Assembly: GCA_014621425.1 (NCBI GenBank)
Contig: JAANBB010000306.1
Coordinates: forward strand, 1-49,414
Reading direction: 5' to 3'
DNA length: 49,414 bases
Source of the DNA: Cylindrodendrum hubeiense
Lineage: Eukaryota; Ascomycota; Sordariomycetes; Hypocreales; Nectriaceae
Part shown: piece by piece, positions 1 through 10,885 of the stretch
Numbering within the stretch: the first letter of the stretch is position 1
Layout of the letters: every line of letters begins with the position of its first letter
Notes under the pieces: model-generated
What the model was told of the DNA's origin: nothing
The model's database searches: none
What the model saw: only the letters and a program-made list of their open reading frames with translations
Program-made: the position numbers and the translations under genes

Positions 1-195
1 GTCGTCGGCGGGGACGGCCGATGGGGGTCCGGAGGCGGAGTGATGGGACCGGGCGCCGGGAGATGCGGTGGAGTAGATGTCCGTCTCCGAGTAGGGCGGC
101 GGGGCGTCGTCGATGTTGACGCGCAGGTGTGAGTCGGGGGCGGCGGTGTTGGCGTTGGGAGCGGAGTCGTTCATGGCTGACGGCGGAGCTGTCAT
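1..195 (-). CDS. 5' end of an unidentified gene with a PPxY motif (truncated by window edge)
   Basis: The minus strand reads openly from an ATG at 195 to the left edge, giving the first 65 residues of a protein that continues outside the window. A second in-frame ATG lies at 174. The segment is rich in Pro, Ser, Ala and Asp and looks disordered. It carries one PPPY motif at about residues 32-35, the kind bound by WW domains of Rsp5/Nedd4-type ubiquitin ligases. Codon choice is GC-rich at third positions, as in the other genes here. I cannot name the family from this fragment. The start could be either ATG. Short tandem repeats at 261-299 and 443-469 lie in its likely promoter. Confidence 0.6.
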   Translation of the reverse strand, partial: MTAPPSAMNDSAPNANTAAPDSHLRVNIDDAPPPYSETDIYSTASPGARSHHSASGPPSAVPADD

Positions 196-260
196 GATGG
201 ACGCCGATGGTCTGTGTTGGGGGAGGAATCCCAGGTCAAGAGCTCATGGGTTAAGATGCA

Positions 261-299
261 GTGGTCGGATGTAGTGGTCGGGTGTAGTGGTCGGACGAG
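261..299. repeat. Three tandem 13-bp repeats, unit GTGGTCGG(A/G)TGTA
   Basis: Copies start at 261, 274 and 287, exactly 13 bp apart; the third has diverged in its last bases. They lie 66-104 bp upstream of the ATG of the truncated minus-strand gene, so they fall in its probable promoter or leader. Confidence 0.8.
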
Positions 300-442
300 G
301 TTGTTACTGATGATGCTTTATATGCCACGACAGGTTGAAAAGCCTCACGTCACCGGCGGGTGGAAGAGTGTGTGGAAGGAATCAGGTTCGAGCTGCCTGA
401 CGGGTGGGATGATTTATTTAAGCCATCTCCAGGCCGGCCACG

Positions 443-469
443 GCGACCAAAGCGACCGAAGCGACCAAA
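443..469. repeat. Three tandem 9-bp repeats, unit GCGACC(A/G)AA
   Basis: Copies start at 443, 452 and 461. A second low-complexity run built on GACGG follows at about 486-516. Both are upstream of the truncated minus-strand gene at 1-195. Confidence 0.75.
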
Positions 470-1426
470 CGTGTCTACCTAATATGACGGGGACGGACTG
501 GACGGACGGGGACGGATGAACAGACGACAGGCGATAGACAACCCAGTCGCAGCTACGCCTCCAATGGCAAGGTGGCTTGCAAGCTCGCACATCCGAGCCC
601 CCTCGGCGGCGACACAACCGGCTCCCCCATGGCGCCCGGGGCCGCTAATGATGGCGGGACGGGGGCTTGACGGCCTGGGGGGCATGGATTGCCTGCGCAG
701 TGGCCACGCAACTCGCATTCGCACCCGACAGCCCTATGGCCCCTATGACTCGACCCCCGCCCAATCGCCCGCTAGCTGCTGACGCGGCCAGCCCGCGAGG
801 CCGCCTGGAGGGCTGATCCGCTGCCGGGGATCCGAGTGCGATAGTGCCGACTTACAGAGCAAGCATTGATAACACGCTGCACACACGCTGCACATTAACC
901 ACAACGGCGTCCAGCCTTGTTCACCGCATCACCACATCCGCCCTCGCCAACCTTCTTGTTCGACAGGGGCTCTGCGTCGCATGGCGTGGCGATTCGCGTC
1001 CCCCATCGGGAATGTGCGTCTGGGCTGGACTCTCAGTATAGTACATGCGAGTACTGCGCCTTGGGCCCTCGGTGTTTCGGCTTGCATGGTACATGTCGTC
1101 ACGGCCGCTGAGCCCCCTAGGCAGACATTTGATCAACTGCCCTGTCGGCTTTCAAGGCTGAACTAAGCTTAATCCTCTCCCTGTGACGGCTATTGACCAA
1201 CCCAAGTTACCCAGCCACCAGTGATCCACCAAACGTCATCCAGGGTAGCACACTCGTGACGCTCACCTTCAAAACACGCAGAGCATAAAATGCGAAATCA
1301 GCACCTCACGCCTTGCCCATGAGACATCACTAAACAGTCCGTACAGCTCATCTTCTTTCGACGCTCTTTTACTTTTTTGAACCGTCTATACTCCTACAGG
1401 CGTCCTGCCATTCTCATTCGGCTGTT

Positions 1427-2910
1427 TCATCGCTCTCCCTCATTCCAGAGGTGAAAGTCAACGTCTTCCTGTTTGTAGTGATCCGCGATCAGACTTGACA
1501 GATGATCGCTCGAGTGTGTGCCCCTAGGAAGTTCCATGTTAGTCTTTGTCTTTGTAGCAAGAGTGTCAAGGTATGGCTACTCACAGGTTGGTAATGTATG
1601 TGTCGATCAGCTCAGGGGGGACTATCTCGGTAATGGCGGTGCGGATTTCAACGCCGCTCACCATGGCACCGTCCTCAAACCCGACGAAACTCGACGAATC
1701 TCCCCACTCGATCAGAGACTCCTCGTTGAACGGGTTCTCAGGGCTCAGCTTATACACGCCACTGAGCACAATGACGGCATTGCCCTGCTCCTTGGCCGCC
1801 CTGGCTACGGCCGCGGCACCAGCATCTGCGACGACACCTCCGTTGGCGACAACTGCATGCGCACCAATGATGACCTTGTCCACCCGTGACATATATGCCA
1901 TAAGCCCTCCATTCATGATGTTGATTACTGTGATACCCGCTGCCGCGAGCTTCTTTCTAAATGAGGTGTGCTGGACCTCGGAGCTCTGCTTCCGAGGAGG
2001 CTCGGTAGCTATTAAGACGGTAAACTTTCGCTTCAGCGCGGCGCGGAGGATGAATCGCTCCACGGTGGCCGAAGGCTGGTGGATGAGAACGTAGTCGCCA
2101 GGATGGATCTGAACCTCGGCCAGTGCCGCAATCTGGTCATCCACCTGGCTGATCTCATCCTTGATCTCCTCAATACCATCGATAACCTCAGATCGTAGCG
2201 AGTGGACCTGGGCAGAGTGTCCCCGCCATGAGGGAGTCGACGTCCCTGAATTGCCAAAGGGAGATCCATGGAGGACTGACTCGGCGTCGTTGGGCCCAGA
2301 CACTGAAAGGAGGTGAAATAGGGTCTTGGGAACATTGACGGAGCTGTAGGAGGACAACCCCGTTGGTCGGCTTTGCAGTACTGGCTTTGGGCTGTTGGGA
2401 ACCTGGTCGATTACGGAGTCCTGCTTTGTAGGAGTCGAGGTCGGCCATTTGGGATCGGGGTGGACGGTATCGGTTGGGGTCATTTGAGCCTCGCTGGGTG
2501 TCCCGCTGGCGCCCTCGTTTCTATCTTCGGCGGCTTCATCACGGATGAGACCCAAGACTCGCCGCACAATGTTGGCAATTACGAGCTCCTTGGGTTGGGC
2601 CTCGACAAGGCGGCGGCCGATGCGGGAGATGTTGTCGATAAGGCCATCTACATCATGCCATTTCGAGCGCGCGACAACCTGGAGGAGGATGTGGGCGGTT
2701 GCTACAGCGCAGGGTTCGGAGCCCTTGATCTGGCGTCGCTTGAGGAGGCTATCAAATTCAAGGTTAACTAATGCTCACACCAGGGACCTGTGTATTTGGA
2801 GAAACCACTCACGAGATGAGGCTCTCGACAGAAGTGTCCAATTGTTGACCCTTGAGAGTTTTCAGGTATTTTTCGAGGTCGGGCGCGTAGCCCGCGGGGT
2901 GGGAGACCAT
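1427..2910 (-). CDS. GCD7: Translation initiation factor eIF2B subunit beta
   Basis: Regulatory subunit of the cytosolic eIF2B guanine-nucleotide exchange factor for eIF2. Exons: 2910-2813, 2748-1585, 1523-1427 (452 residues), with GT-AG introns of 64 and 61 nt and phases that close. The N-terminal helical part (DLEKYLKTLK, LLKRRQIKG, NIVRRVLGLIRDE) and the C-terminal eIF2B Rossmann-like part (RKFTVLIATEPPR, SRVDKVIIGAHAVVANG, VLSGVYKLSPENPF) match the family. A Ser/Thr/Pro-rich insertion joins the two and is absent from the yeast and human proteins as I know them. The last exon matters: reading through its donor stops at TYITNL, whereas splicing adds 31 residues including LIADHYKQEDVDF, the usual fungal tail. 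Acceptors closer to the first donor at 2774 and 2768 break the frame; the one used, at 2749, restores LLKRRQIKG. Confidence 0.93.
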
Positions 2911-4689
2911 CTCGAGAGTTGTCTACGAAGTCGTCGTCCGCTGGTGCAAGCCGATGTGTGCGGGATGTCGTTTCGCGGGGTCTGAGGGAGGGGTTGTCGG
3001 GTCGGCTGAGAATCGGCGGGAGGCGGTTTCTTGCCTAAGAAATCGAGATCTTTTCGGGATGGAGTCGAAAGGACCGAGGAGACGGTCGTCGGGGTGCAGA
3101 GTGCTTCGCGGGCGGCTGGTTGCGGAGGGAATGCGCTGTGAAGCTGCTGTGTCGATGCTCTCGAAATCGGTGACTCAATCGCACCGCCGGGGCCTTTTTT
3201 TTGCGCGAGGCTACGATCACCTGCTGTCAAGGTTGGGGCAGCCAGGGAATGTGCAAGGGCCTACCCGCACGGCGCACGGCGAATGGGGAAAGTGTGGGGG
3301 CACCACAGCCTTCCTCCAGTGAGTCGCAGGTCCCCCTCAGCGAAAGATTCCATGGCTGACGGAGGCGCTGCGTGGTGGGATGCGTCTAGAACTGGGTCTT
3401 GAAACTTGTGAAATCAAAATGAAGAAAAATAAACGGAATAGTCACATTCATAAATGACATTTGCTCCTGCCTCCATGTTGGGTATCAATGCTTTGCTGTG
3501 CTGGCAGGGCTCGCCTCGAAATATGATGTGTGCTGTTGGCCATTAGTAGCTTGGCTTTGTAGTGGTTGTGGTTTGCCCAGACGAGTTGACAGAGGCTGGT
3601 TACCCCGCTGATGTCAAGCAACTCCGCCATCATCGATTGCTGGCGGGCGAACACGTTGAGAGCGAGATTGGCGCAAGCTGTTGACAGGAATTCATTGGAG
3701 ACGGAAACCATCCGCATCTTTGCTCACCGACATGGTTGATTGCAAATCCCGGTCAGAGTTGGCAGTTGGCGTCGCCTTGGTCATCTCATAGGCGGATGCC
3801 GCAGCCCGGTGAACAGCCCGCTGCTGCCGCGTTCCTCGTCCCTTTTGACCTTGTCACCGTCGACCATGAGTCGCTTCTACTACCTAAAACGGAAATTCTT
3901 GTACGGGCACAGCTCCGTCGGCGGGAATTGCCCCAGCGGCATCTTCGGGTAGGAAGATGATGATAGATGATACGAAAACGAACAGGATAGGACAGGACAG
4001 GAAATGATTGAACCCACGTGTTATGCAACCCGGCTGCAACTAGGCGGCTGTCGTCCCAAGTAGGAATGCCTAACTAAAGGCCCATGTCGATTGCCATGGC
4101 ACCTCGGACCTCTTGGGTTTGGGATGCGTATGGGTGAGGAGATAGGCGGCACAGGGCCAAGGCAGTTCAACGCCGAGGAGGGAGCCCCACTGGACGCCGC
4201 AATTACGTAGTTGTCGCGTCGTGTGCCGCCCGCTAAACTCCCCGAGAATGAATGCTAGCAATTCTCCCCACCAAGAAAAACAGCAGGGCATGCATCCGTG
4301 AGGCCACGGGGGGAGTCAGAGGGCGAACGGAGGCAACGGGGGTGGGAGTTAATGGAGGCCCTGCGATAGGCCTGGCAGGCCGACGCCACAGGACAACCCC
4401 TCCCTGGGCAGCAGAGGGCTTCCAGCGGCATCAGGGCAGCATCATTGGCACGTCTTTAGCGCCTCGTCCGGCAGCTGCTGTATGTACCACGCAGGCAGGC
4501 CGCCCGTATGATCAGTGCCATCTGCCATCGCGCGGCATCCACTGGCCGGCGAGGGATACCGGGATTCCGAAAGCCAATGCCGAACCCCAGCAGCGTGGGC
4601 AGCAGCAGCCATCGGTCGGGCTGGCCTTGCTATGTAGTGAATTTTTCCTTCTCGGCACCTGATAGACGAGATCCCCAACACGTGAAGGT
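2911..4689. other. Intergenic, no gene seen
   Basis: This holds the eIF2B-beta promoter and leader (from 2911) and the distal upstream region of the NEM1-type gene. Short frames such as 3448-3717 minus and 3736-3960 plus have no domain, no intron logic and ordinary composition, and I do not call them. Confidence 0.6.
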
Positions 4690-5547
4690 GCCTCAACCAC
4701 CTCGGGCCTCCGTCCACTCAGCCCCCCGGTCGCCGTCGTTGTCTGTTCGTCTAGGTTCCGTTTTCCGTCCACTGGGCTTCCGTCACCCCTCGAACCACTG
4801 TGCCTGCGCCCTCTGTCCTTCTTGCGCCGCCCAAAACGCCAACTCTGCCGCTTTCTCACCTCTCCGTCGCTCACTCTCTTCTTCTGCCGCCGCGTGGCGC
4901 CGTTTTCCCACCCTCCGTCTCCCTCTTCCCCTTTCCGCCTGCCCTTCTCAACGCTCCCCTCCAGCTTGGCCCTTTTTGCGCCGCAGCAGGCCTTCAGCGA
5001 CCTAGAGCCACTTGCTTCCCACTAAAGCGTTTTTTTGGGGCTTAGTCCGCCAACAAGGTTCAAAGTCCTCGGCTCGACGCCACAAATCCAACAACCTCAG
5101 GCGCCTTCTCCCGCCCGGAACTCTGGCACCTTGGATTCGTCGTCCTCTTCCCTTTGCTACCCACTCTACACGTACTCCGTCCGTCATCCGTACATGGCGA
5201 TCGCTGCTCCTCACTTCCGACCCTGTCCCTGACCTGACCCTGATCCCGAGCCTGCCCTGTCCGCAAGCTGCTTTGCGCCCCGGCCCTCATCCTCGATGCT
5301 ACCTCGTTGACACTCGTTTCCCTTCCGTCCCGCCGTCCCCTTCAGCGACTGTGCGAGCTCTCGAGAGGCCATCTGTTGGCCCGCGCATTGCCCATCACCG
5401 ACGACCCGCGCCCTCGCCCTCGCTTCCTCCCTGTCACCTCCCATCTTTCTCGCTCCTGCTCTCTATTTTTGACCTTCTTGACCTCACTCTCCCTCCACGA
5501 CCATCGCATCCTCCCCCGTGCCCCATGGCTTGCTCCGCGCCGCTACG
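4690..5547 (+). promoter_or_regulatory. Pyrimidine-rich promoter and long leader of the NEM1-type gene
   Basis: From about 4690 to the start codon at 5548 the plus strand is strongly C/T-rich, with many CCCTC and TTCC runs. Such tracts are typical of transcription start regions and long leaders in filamentous ascomycetes. The transcription start itself cannot be placed. Confidence 0.45.
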
Positions 5548-7097
5548 ATGAACTCCCTCAACATCATCACGGCCCGCGTCTCGCCTCCCTCAAGCCCCAC
5601 CCAGTCGCGATCCAATAGTATAGGTTCCATTGGCATCGGCATTGCCCCCGAAGAACACTCCCGCGATCAATCCGACGATAGGCAACCAGCCCATGGCACC
5701 GAGCCCTTCCCCGAAGACACCTTTGACGACTCGCGCTTCGATACGGAAAAGACCCACCCCCACGAAGCAACGCCCTTGCTAGGCCTTTCTGCCCAACCCG
5801 ACAAACGAAGCAGCTGGTGGCATTCGCTGCCCCGCGGAATCGCATCCAGCCTCATCAGCTCTATTCGCTGGGTCTTCGTCACCCTAGCATCTCCGGGTGT
5901 CTACCTCATCGCCTGCTTCTACGACGAAAACGGCTTCTTTGCACCCCTTGCCCAGCTCGGAAAGCTGTTTGGGGTCCATAAGAGCACCAGCTCCAAGAAA
6001 TCCATGGACGACTCCTATTCGTCTTCTGAGAAGCAAGGCTACGGGCGTACATCAGGATATCGAAGTTTATCGCCTCGTCCCCCCATCTCATCAGGCTCAT
6101 CGTCATCGGGTGTGTCGTCGGAATCGGAATCAGAAGAGTCCCGGTCGGGTAGCCTGGGTCGCCATGCCCGGTCCAAGTCGGTACAGCCCACAGAGGAAAC
6201 CTCACCCGCCCGGAGGTCGATTCGGATCAAGCTCAGCAGCGACGAGGCTCTGAGACAACGGAAGCACAGGAAGACGCAGTCTGCCGTCGCGCGGACGAAA
6301 GCCAGTGACCTGGGCACCGGAGACATCTCATCACACCTCAAATCTCCCACCTCTCCCATCGCCGCCCTTACAAAATACCCTAAGACCCCGGCGCCTCCCC
6401 AACCCCTTATACCCCGGAGGCAGCCATCATACCTTAATATTGAAATACCGAAGAACCAGCAGAAGACGTTGATCCTGGACCTGGACGAGACGCTGATTCA
6501 CAGCATGTCCAAGGGAGGCCGGATGAGCACAGGACATATGGTCGAGGTGCGTTTGAATACGACGTACGTGGGGGTTGGCGGGCAGACGTCGATTGGACCG
6601 CAGCACCCTATACTGTATTGGGTCAATAAGCGACCTTATTGTGACGAGTTCCTACGACGAGTGTGCAAGTGGTACAACCTGGTCGTCTTCACAGCGTCGG
6701 TGCAAGAGTACGCGGACCCAGTCATTGACTGGTTGGAGCAGGAGAGGAAGTTCTTCTCGGCCCGGTACTATCGACAACATTGCACTTTCCGGCAAGGCGC
6801 GTTCATCAAGGACTTGAGCGCAGTCGAGTCAGATCTGAGCAAGGTGATGATTCTGGACAACAGTCCGTTGAGCTACCTCTTTCATCAAGGTAAGGCCTGA
6901 TCTCTAGGCGGTTGGAGTATAATAGGAGACTGACGTGTGATTCAGACAATGCGATTCCAATTCAAGGCTGGATCAACGACCCGACGGATAACGACCTGAT
7001 GCACCTAGTGCCACTGCTGGAAGGCCTACAATACGTGCATGATGTACGGGCACTTCTGGCTCTGCGCGGCGGCGAGGATGGGCAACACATGGCATAG
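5548..7097 (+). CDS. NEM1: NEM1-type nuclear envelope/ER phosphatase (HAD, FCP1/SCP-like)
   Basis: Catalytic subunit of the Nem1-Spo7 protein phosphatase, which in yeast dephosphorylates the lipin Pah1 at the ER and nuclear envelope and so controls phospholipid versus triacylglycerol synthesis. Exons 5548-6889 and 6946-7097 give 497 residues; the 56-nt intron splits codon 448. Residues 1-95 are polar and probably disordered. A hydrophobic segment at about 100-123 (IRWVFVTLASPGVYLIACF) fits the membrane anchor. A Ser-rich basic linker follows. The HAD catalytic motif LDLDETLIHS is at about 310-319, then YCDEFLRRV, VVFTASVQEYADPV and KVMILDNSPLSYLFHQ, as in the Dullard/NEM1 family. An in-frame ATG at 5518 would add ten residues; I prefer 5548 because MNSLNII looks like the natural start. 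Confidence 0.92.
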
Positions 7098-8414
7098 AAT
7101 ACATGACCGGGAGGAATCACTCATGATGGGTTTGAATGTCACCGGCACGTGGGGAAACGGGAGGTGGAGGGGCCGGGATATGGTATACGGCATGGGCCCC
7201 TGCCCTCATGTATAGATAGACGCATGGAGTTTTTGAGTTGCCATGTATGGCAGGAGTGTACGGTATTGAGGAGACCGGGGATATCCAGCGGCTGATGGAA
7301 TTCATGCTAGCGATTTCGTGCCAAGAGGATTCTGCTTGGCTGGAGCAAGTTTGGGAGTGTCTATTTGTGCGTGAGGTGCAACCCTGCAACCCGCGTGTTG
7401 GTGAGGGAATGATGTGGATGAGTGATGGAGACGAGGCAGAGAGTCGTGTGAGTCTGTGTGTCTGTGTGGCTGTGTTCGTGCGCATCCCTGGATGGCCACT
7501 CTGGATTGCCAGCAGCTTAGAATGCCCATGGGGACACAATATTATGGTTCATCTGGAAAGAAGTCTTGTCAGGGTCCAGCCACGACTCATCCATGCACCC
7601 ATACATGCATCCATCCCTTACCCATCCAGCATCTCCTGCACAGTGTGTGGGTGTCTAGGACCGGGTCTGCTGTCCTTCCCATGTGCTCATTTCGCTGGCA
7701 TCCGAGTCTGAGACATGCCGCGTCCGCTGCATCCAGTGACAACCCCATGCGGCCGGCGACGGAGCTGCTGCCAGGAACACGCCAGCCACTGGACCAACGA
7801 GGCGGGAGGGAAAAGAACTTGGCAAGTCGACCCGAATCCGGCCGTAGCCGTGAGGCCGTGTGCGTAGTAGCCCTGTTTCTGGCTGTGGGCCGGGGGGGAC
7901 GAAGAGGGGAGAAGCGACGAGCATGACGCCGTGACACCATCATCACACCCGCCACAGGAACTGAATCCCCAGCTATGACCCCGGTAGTGCAGTAATATGC
8001 CCGCCATAATCACCCGGGTTAGCGGCCGCCCTGCTGTTAGCACCCCAAGTACACGCCGGAGCCAGGTACCCGCCAGTGGCAACCGGCTAATGTGATCGTC
8101 CATGTACCTGGAAATTCTGGGTACTGCCCCCGCAATTGCTCCTCCATACCAGGAGCCCGCCCAGTGGCCCACGCCGCACCCAGAGTCTCCCAGAATGGTG
8201 ACATCATCATATCTGGTGACGACACGGCAAGCCACGGGCTCATCAGGGCGATCGTGATCGAGGAGGGGAAGACTAAGATGAGAGTTGCGAGTACAAATAG
8301 GCACTGCTGCCGCTTGTTGACGTTAAAATCATTCTTGAATCTTTGTCACGACTCCAAAGGAAGCTCACGAACCGACTTACACAGCTTCACTCCACATATT
8401 CGATCATAACCATC
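7098..8414. other. Intergenic, no gene seen
   Basis: This is the 3' flank of the NEM1-type gene and the upstream region of the small membrane-protein gene. It includes a GT-rich run at about 7447-7480. No open frame has domain or splice support. Confidence 0.6.
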
Positions 8415-9025
8415 ATGTCTCTGCACTGTTCGTCTCCCTTGGCCTTTGAGTTGCATCTCCCCCTCCCAAGCTAACAAAAGCCCTCTCCCAGACCTCCCCC
8501 CCGTTAAGCCCTCGGCTATTGCCCTCGGCACGGCTTTCAACCACGGCGTCGAGCTGGTTGTGCTGTCGCCGCTGCTAGGTGCCACATACCAGCGTGCCAA
8601 GCTCGCCAACACCAAGGAGGAGTTCATCCGCTCCAAGGAGGCCAGCGGCGCCGCCCTCGCCTGGGGATCCTCAGTCGTCGGCTCTGCGCTGCAGAGCTAC
8701 GGTGTCGGTGCCCTCATCAACGCCACTGGTACCCTGAGCTACAAGGGCGCTGCCTACCTCGGTAGCTTGATTTTCTTCGCTACTGCTGCTCCCGGTGTAA
8801 GTTTCCCCTCTGTCCTCCGTTGTCACTCACCTTGAGTGAGGACATGCTTTGTCATGTGATGGAGCAAAATACTGATCAATCCGCATGTAGTACATCTCCC
8901 AGATCATCGTTGAGAAGCGCCCCCTCGACACCGTCGGCGTCAGCATCGCTGCCAAGCTTATTGAGACGCTGGGTCTGTCTGTCTTCCTGACCTGGTGGGG
9001 AACCCGAACCAACCCCTTTGACTAA
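8415..9025 (+). CDS. Small four-helix membrane protein, possibly DUF1761-like
   Basis: Exons 8415-8427, 8492-8796 and 8891-9025 give 150 residues with closing phases; introns are 64 and 94 nt. The first exon is only 13 bp (MSLH plus one base). It is inferred from a good start context at 8415, a CTAAC branch site at 8471-8475 and the CAG at 8489-8491, but its donor (GTTCGT) is weak. Four hydrophobic stretches are visible, around AIALGTAFNHGVELVVLSPL, AALAWGSSVVGSALQSYGVG, YLGSLIFFATAAPG and LIETLGLSVFLTWWG. The layout resembles DUF1761 membrane proteins, whose function is unknown; that link is from memory. The gene converges on NHP2. Confidence 0.75.
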
Positions 9026-9540
9026 ATGGGATGAATGAATCGAGGGAAGATAATGACCGGCACAATAAGCCGACTCTGTCTATCCCGTGTGTTATTAGGG
9101 AATGAGGAAACAGGCTGAGGAGTCTGGGGATTGAAAGGATGCTCTCCTTGCCTTGCCTACTTTGCCATGCTTTTGTCATAATCAAGTACCTACCTGTATA
9201 CCGCCTGTCGGCGAAGTAATATATCACTTAAAAAAAGATCGAGGTCCTGAAACTTAAATATGCCACATGTGAAAATTTGCAACGCGTATGGATTTGTCTT
9301 TGGCGGGATAAACATCACGTCACGGATGCGAGATCTTCCGATGAGGACTCTAGAAATCATGTCTCCCATTTTCAATGCAGTTAAATACCTGAACGCCGCC
9401 AAGCCCATTCGGCCATATTCGTCGGCCAAATATCTGGTATAGTACACCCAGATCGTCCACAAAACCGAAACGCAGAGCCGTCCGACACGTTTCTCCTCTC
9501 CTAGTTCTCACTCCATCGCATCTGGCTAGCGGCGACGCTT
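9026..9540. other. Convergent 3' intergenic region
   Basis: This is the tail-to-tail spacer between the small membrane-protein gene (plus) and NHP2 (minus). It is AT-richer than its neighbours and presumably holds both 3' untranslated ends. No gene seen. Confidence 0.6.
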
Positions 9541-10324
9541 CTAGACTTTCGACGACTCGCCCTTGACCCAGTCGGCCTGCTTGGTGTACTCCTTCTGGAC
9601 GTACTTGACCAGCGACGCGTAGCTCTCGCCGAACGCCTCGCCGTCGTCCTCGCCGTCCTTCTCGGCCGACTTGTCCTTGCCCTTCTTGCCCTCGGGCTTC
9701 TCCATGATCATGACGACACTGGTAGGTCGCTTGGTCTTGGCGGCGGCACCGAGCTCGGCACGCGAGGTGACGAAGATGAAGGGAACATTGTGGTCCTCGC
9801 ACAGCACGGGGAGATGCGAGATGACGTCCATGGGGGAGATGTCGCCAGCGATGATGACAATACCGGGGAACGAGGTGTAGCCAGGAGCGGAGGCGGGGGA
9901 CTTGCGGAGGGTCTTGACGACCTCCTTGACACCGCGCTTGAGGGTGTTCTGCTTGGCAGCTGTGGTGGAATCGCGTCAGTAATGGTTCTGCAATCTGCCA
10001 GGTAATGGCGCGCAACGTACCCTTTCGGATGGTCTTGTAGACCTTCTTCATGCCCTTGTCATCGGCGACGGGGATGGCGAACGGCACGACGGTGCGCTCC
10101 AGGGGGAGCTCCTCGGCCTTGTCCTCCTCCATGTCGGAGTCCTCGTCGGCGGTCACGGCAGCGGTGGGAGTGACATCCTGCTGGACCTTCTCCTCGAGGG
10201 CAGCGGCAAGCTTCTCCTTCTTATCCTTCTTGTCCTTCTTCTCCTTCTTGGACTTGGACACGCCAGACTCGTCGCTGCGCTTCTTGTCCTTCTTCTCCTT
10301 CTTGTCGGGCTTCTCGGCGGCCAT
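9541..10324 (-). CDS. NHP2: H/ACA snoRNP core protein NHP2 (L7Ae family)
   Basis: RNA-binding subunit of the nucleolar H/ACA snoRNPs, which direct rRNA pseudouridylation and early cleavage. Exons 10324-10021 and 9959-9541 give 240 residues; the 61-nt intron starts GTACGT and splits one codon. Residues 1 to about 40 are an almost pure Lys/Glu/Asp tract (KDKKDKKEK), and an acidic patch (DEDSDMEEDKAEE) follows. The L7Ae fold begins around FAIPVADDKGMKKVYKTIRK and contains the RNA-binding signature VKEVVKTLRKS and VIIAGDISPMDVISHLPVLC, then VPFIFVTSRAELG. The domain matches the roughly 156-residue yeast protein; the charged N-terminal extension makes this one longer, and such extensions occur in filamentous fungi. 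The C-terminal tail (VKYVQKEYTKQADWVKGES) follows another acidic stretch. Confidence 0.93.
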
Positions 10325-10885
10325 TGCTGCGGCTTTGAAGTTCTCGGGAGGGCTTAAAAAGGCGATTTCAATGCAATTGGTCTCAGACTTCCACGGATCT
10401 GGGATGTTCAGGCCAATTGAGGGAAATCGGAAGGGATGGTGGGTAGTCGCAAACGTTCAACTTTGGTTGTTCGAGCCTCCACTGACCTCGAAATTTTTCT
10501 GCAAACCCAACTTTTTTTCTCGGTGAGGGGAGCTACTCGCACGGCGCTCGGCGATATGTAGCGCCGGTCCCGAAGTTGGATGGCCTCACGTGACACGCAG
10601 TGCACGGTCGGGCGAAACCGCCAGTCCAATCATGGGCGCGGCAATATCCATTACGAGGGGATGGGCGCAAAGTGAGAGTGCTCGCCAGGCAAAACATTAC
10701 AATTGCTATTGAATAGGTTCATGTCACTTGCTCATTATAGGGCAATTGGTCCGGGATTTATAAATGAGGACAAATGAGATGTTTTGACAATTGTCTATTG
10801 CGTCTCCAGGTCTAGGCAATGATGTACAATGAGTCCAGAGGACCACCACCTCTCCTCCAATACTCGCTTCCAATCCATAGGTACT
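10325..10885. other. Intergenic: NHP2 promoter and QCR8 3' flank
   Basis: Two minus-strand genes flank this stretch. The part next to 10325 should hold the NHP2 promoter and leader; the part next to 10885 should hold the QCR8 3' untranslated region. No gene seen. Confidence 0.6.

Larger units (their letters stand above)
196..1426. other. Intergenic, no gene seen
   Basis: This stretch holds the promoter side of the truncated gene at 1-195 and the 3' flank of the eIF2B-beta gene. The short open frames have no splice logic or recognisable domain. Apart from the two tandem repeats noted separately, I see nothing. Confidence 0.6.

Noticed and set aside
2862..3230. 122-codon minus-strand frame overlapping the start of eIF2B-beta
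   Set aside because: It lies in the leader and overlaps exon 1 in another frame; the eIF2B-beta reading frame explains the region.
5518..5547. Upstream ATG of the NEM1-type gene
   Set aside because: It adds ten residues (MPHGLLRAAT) without family likeness; MNSLNII at 5548 is the more natural start.
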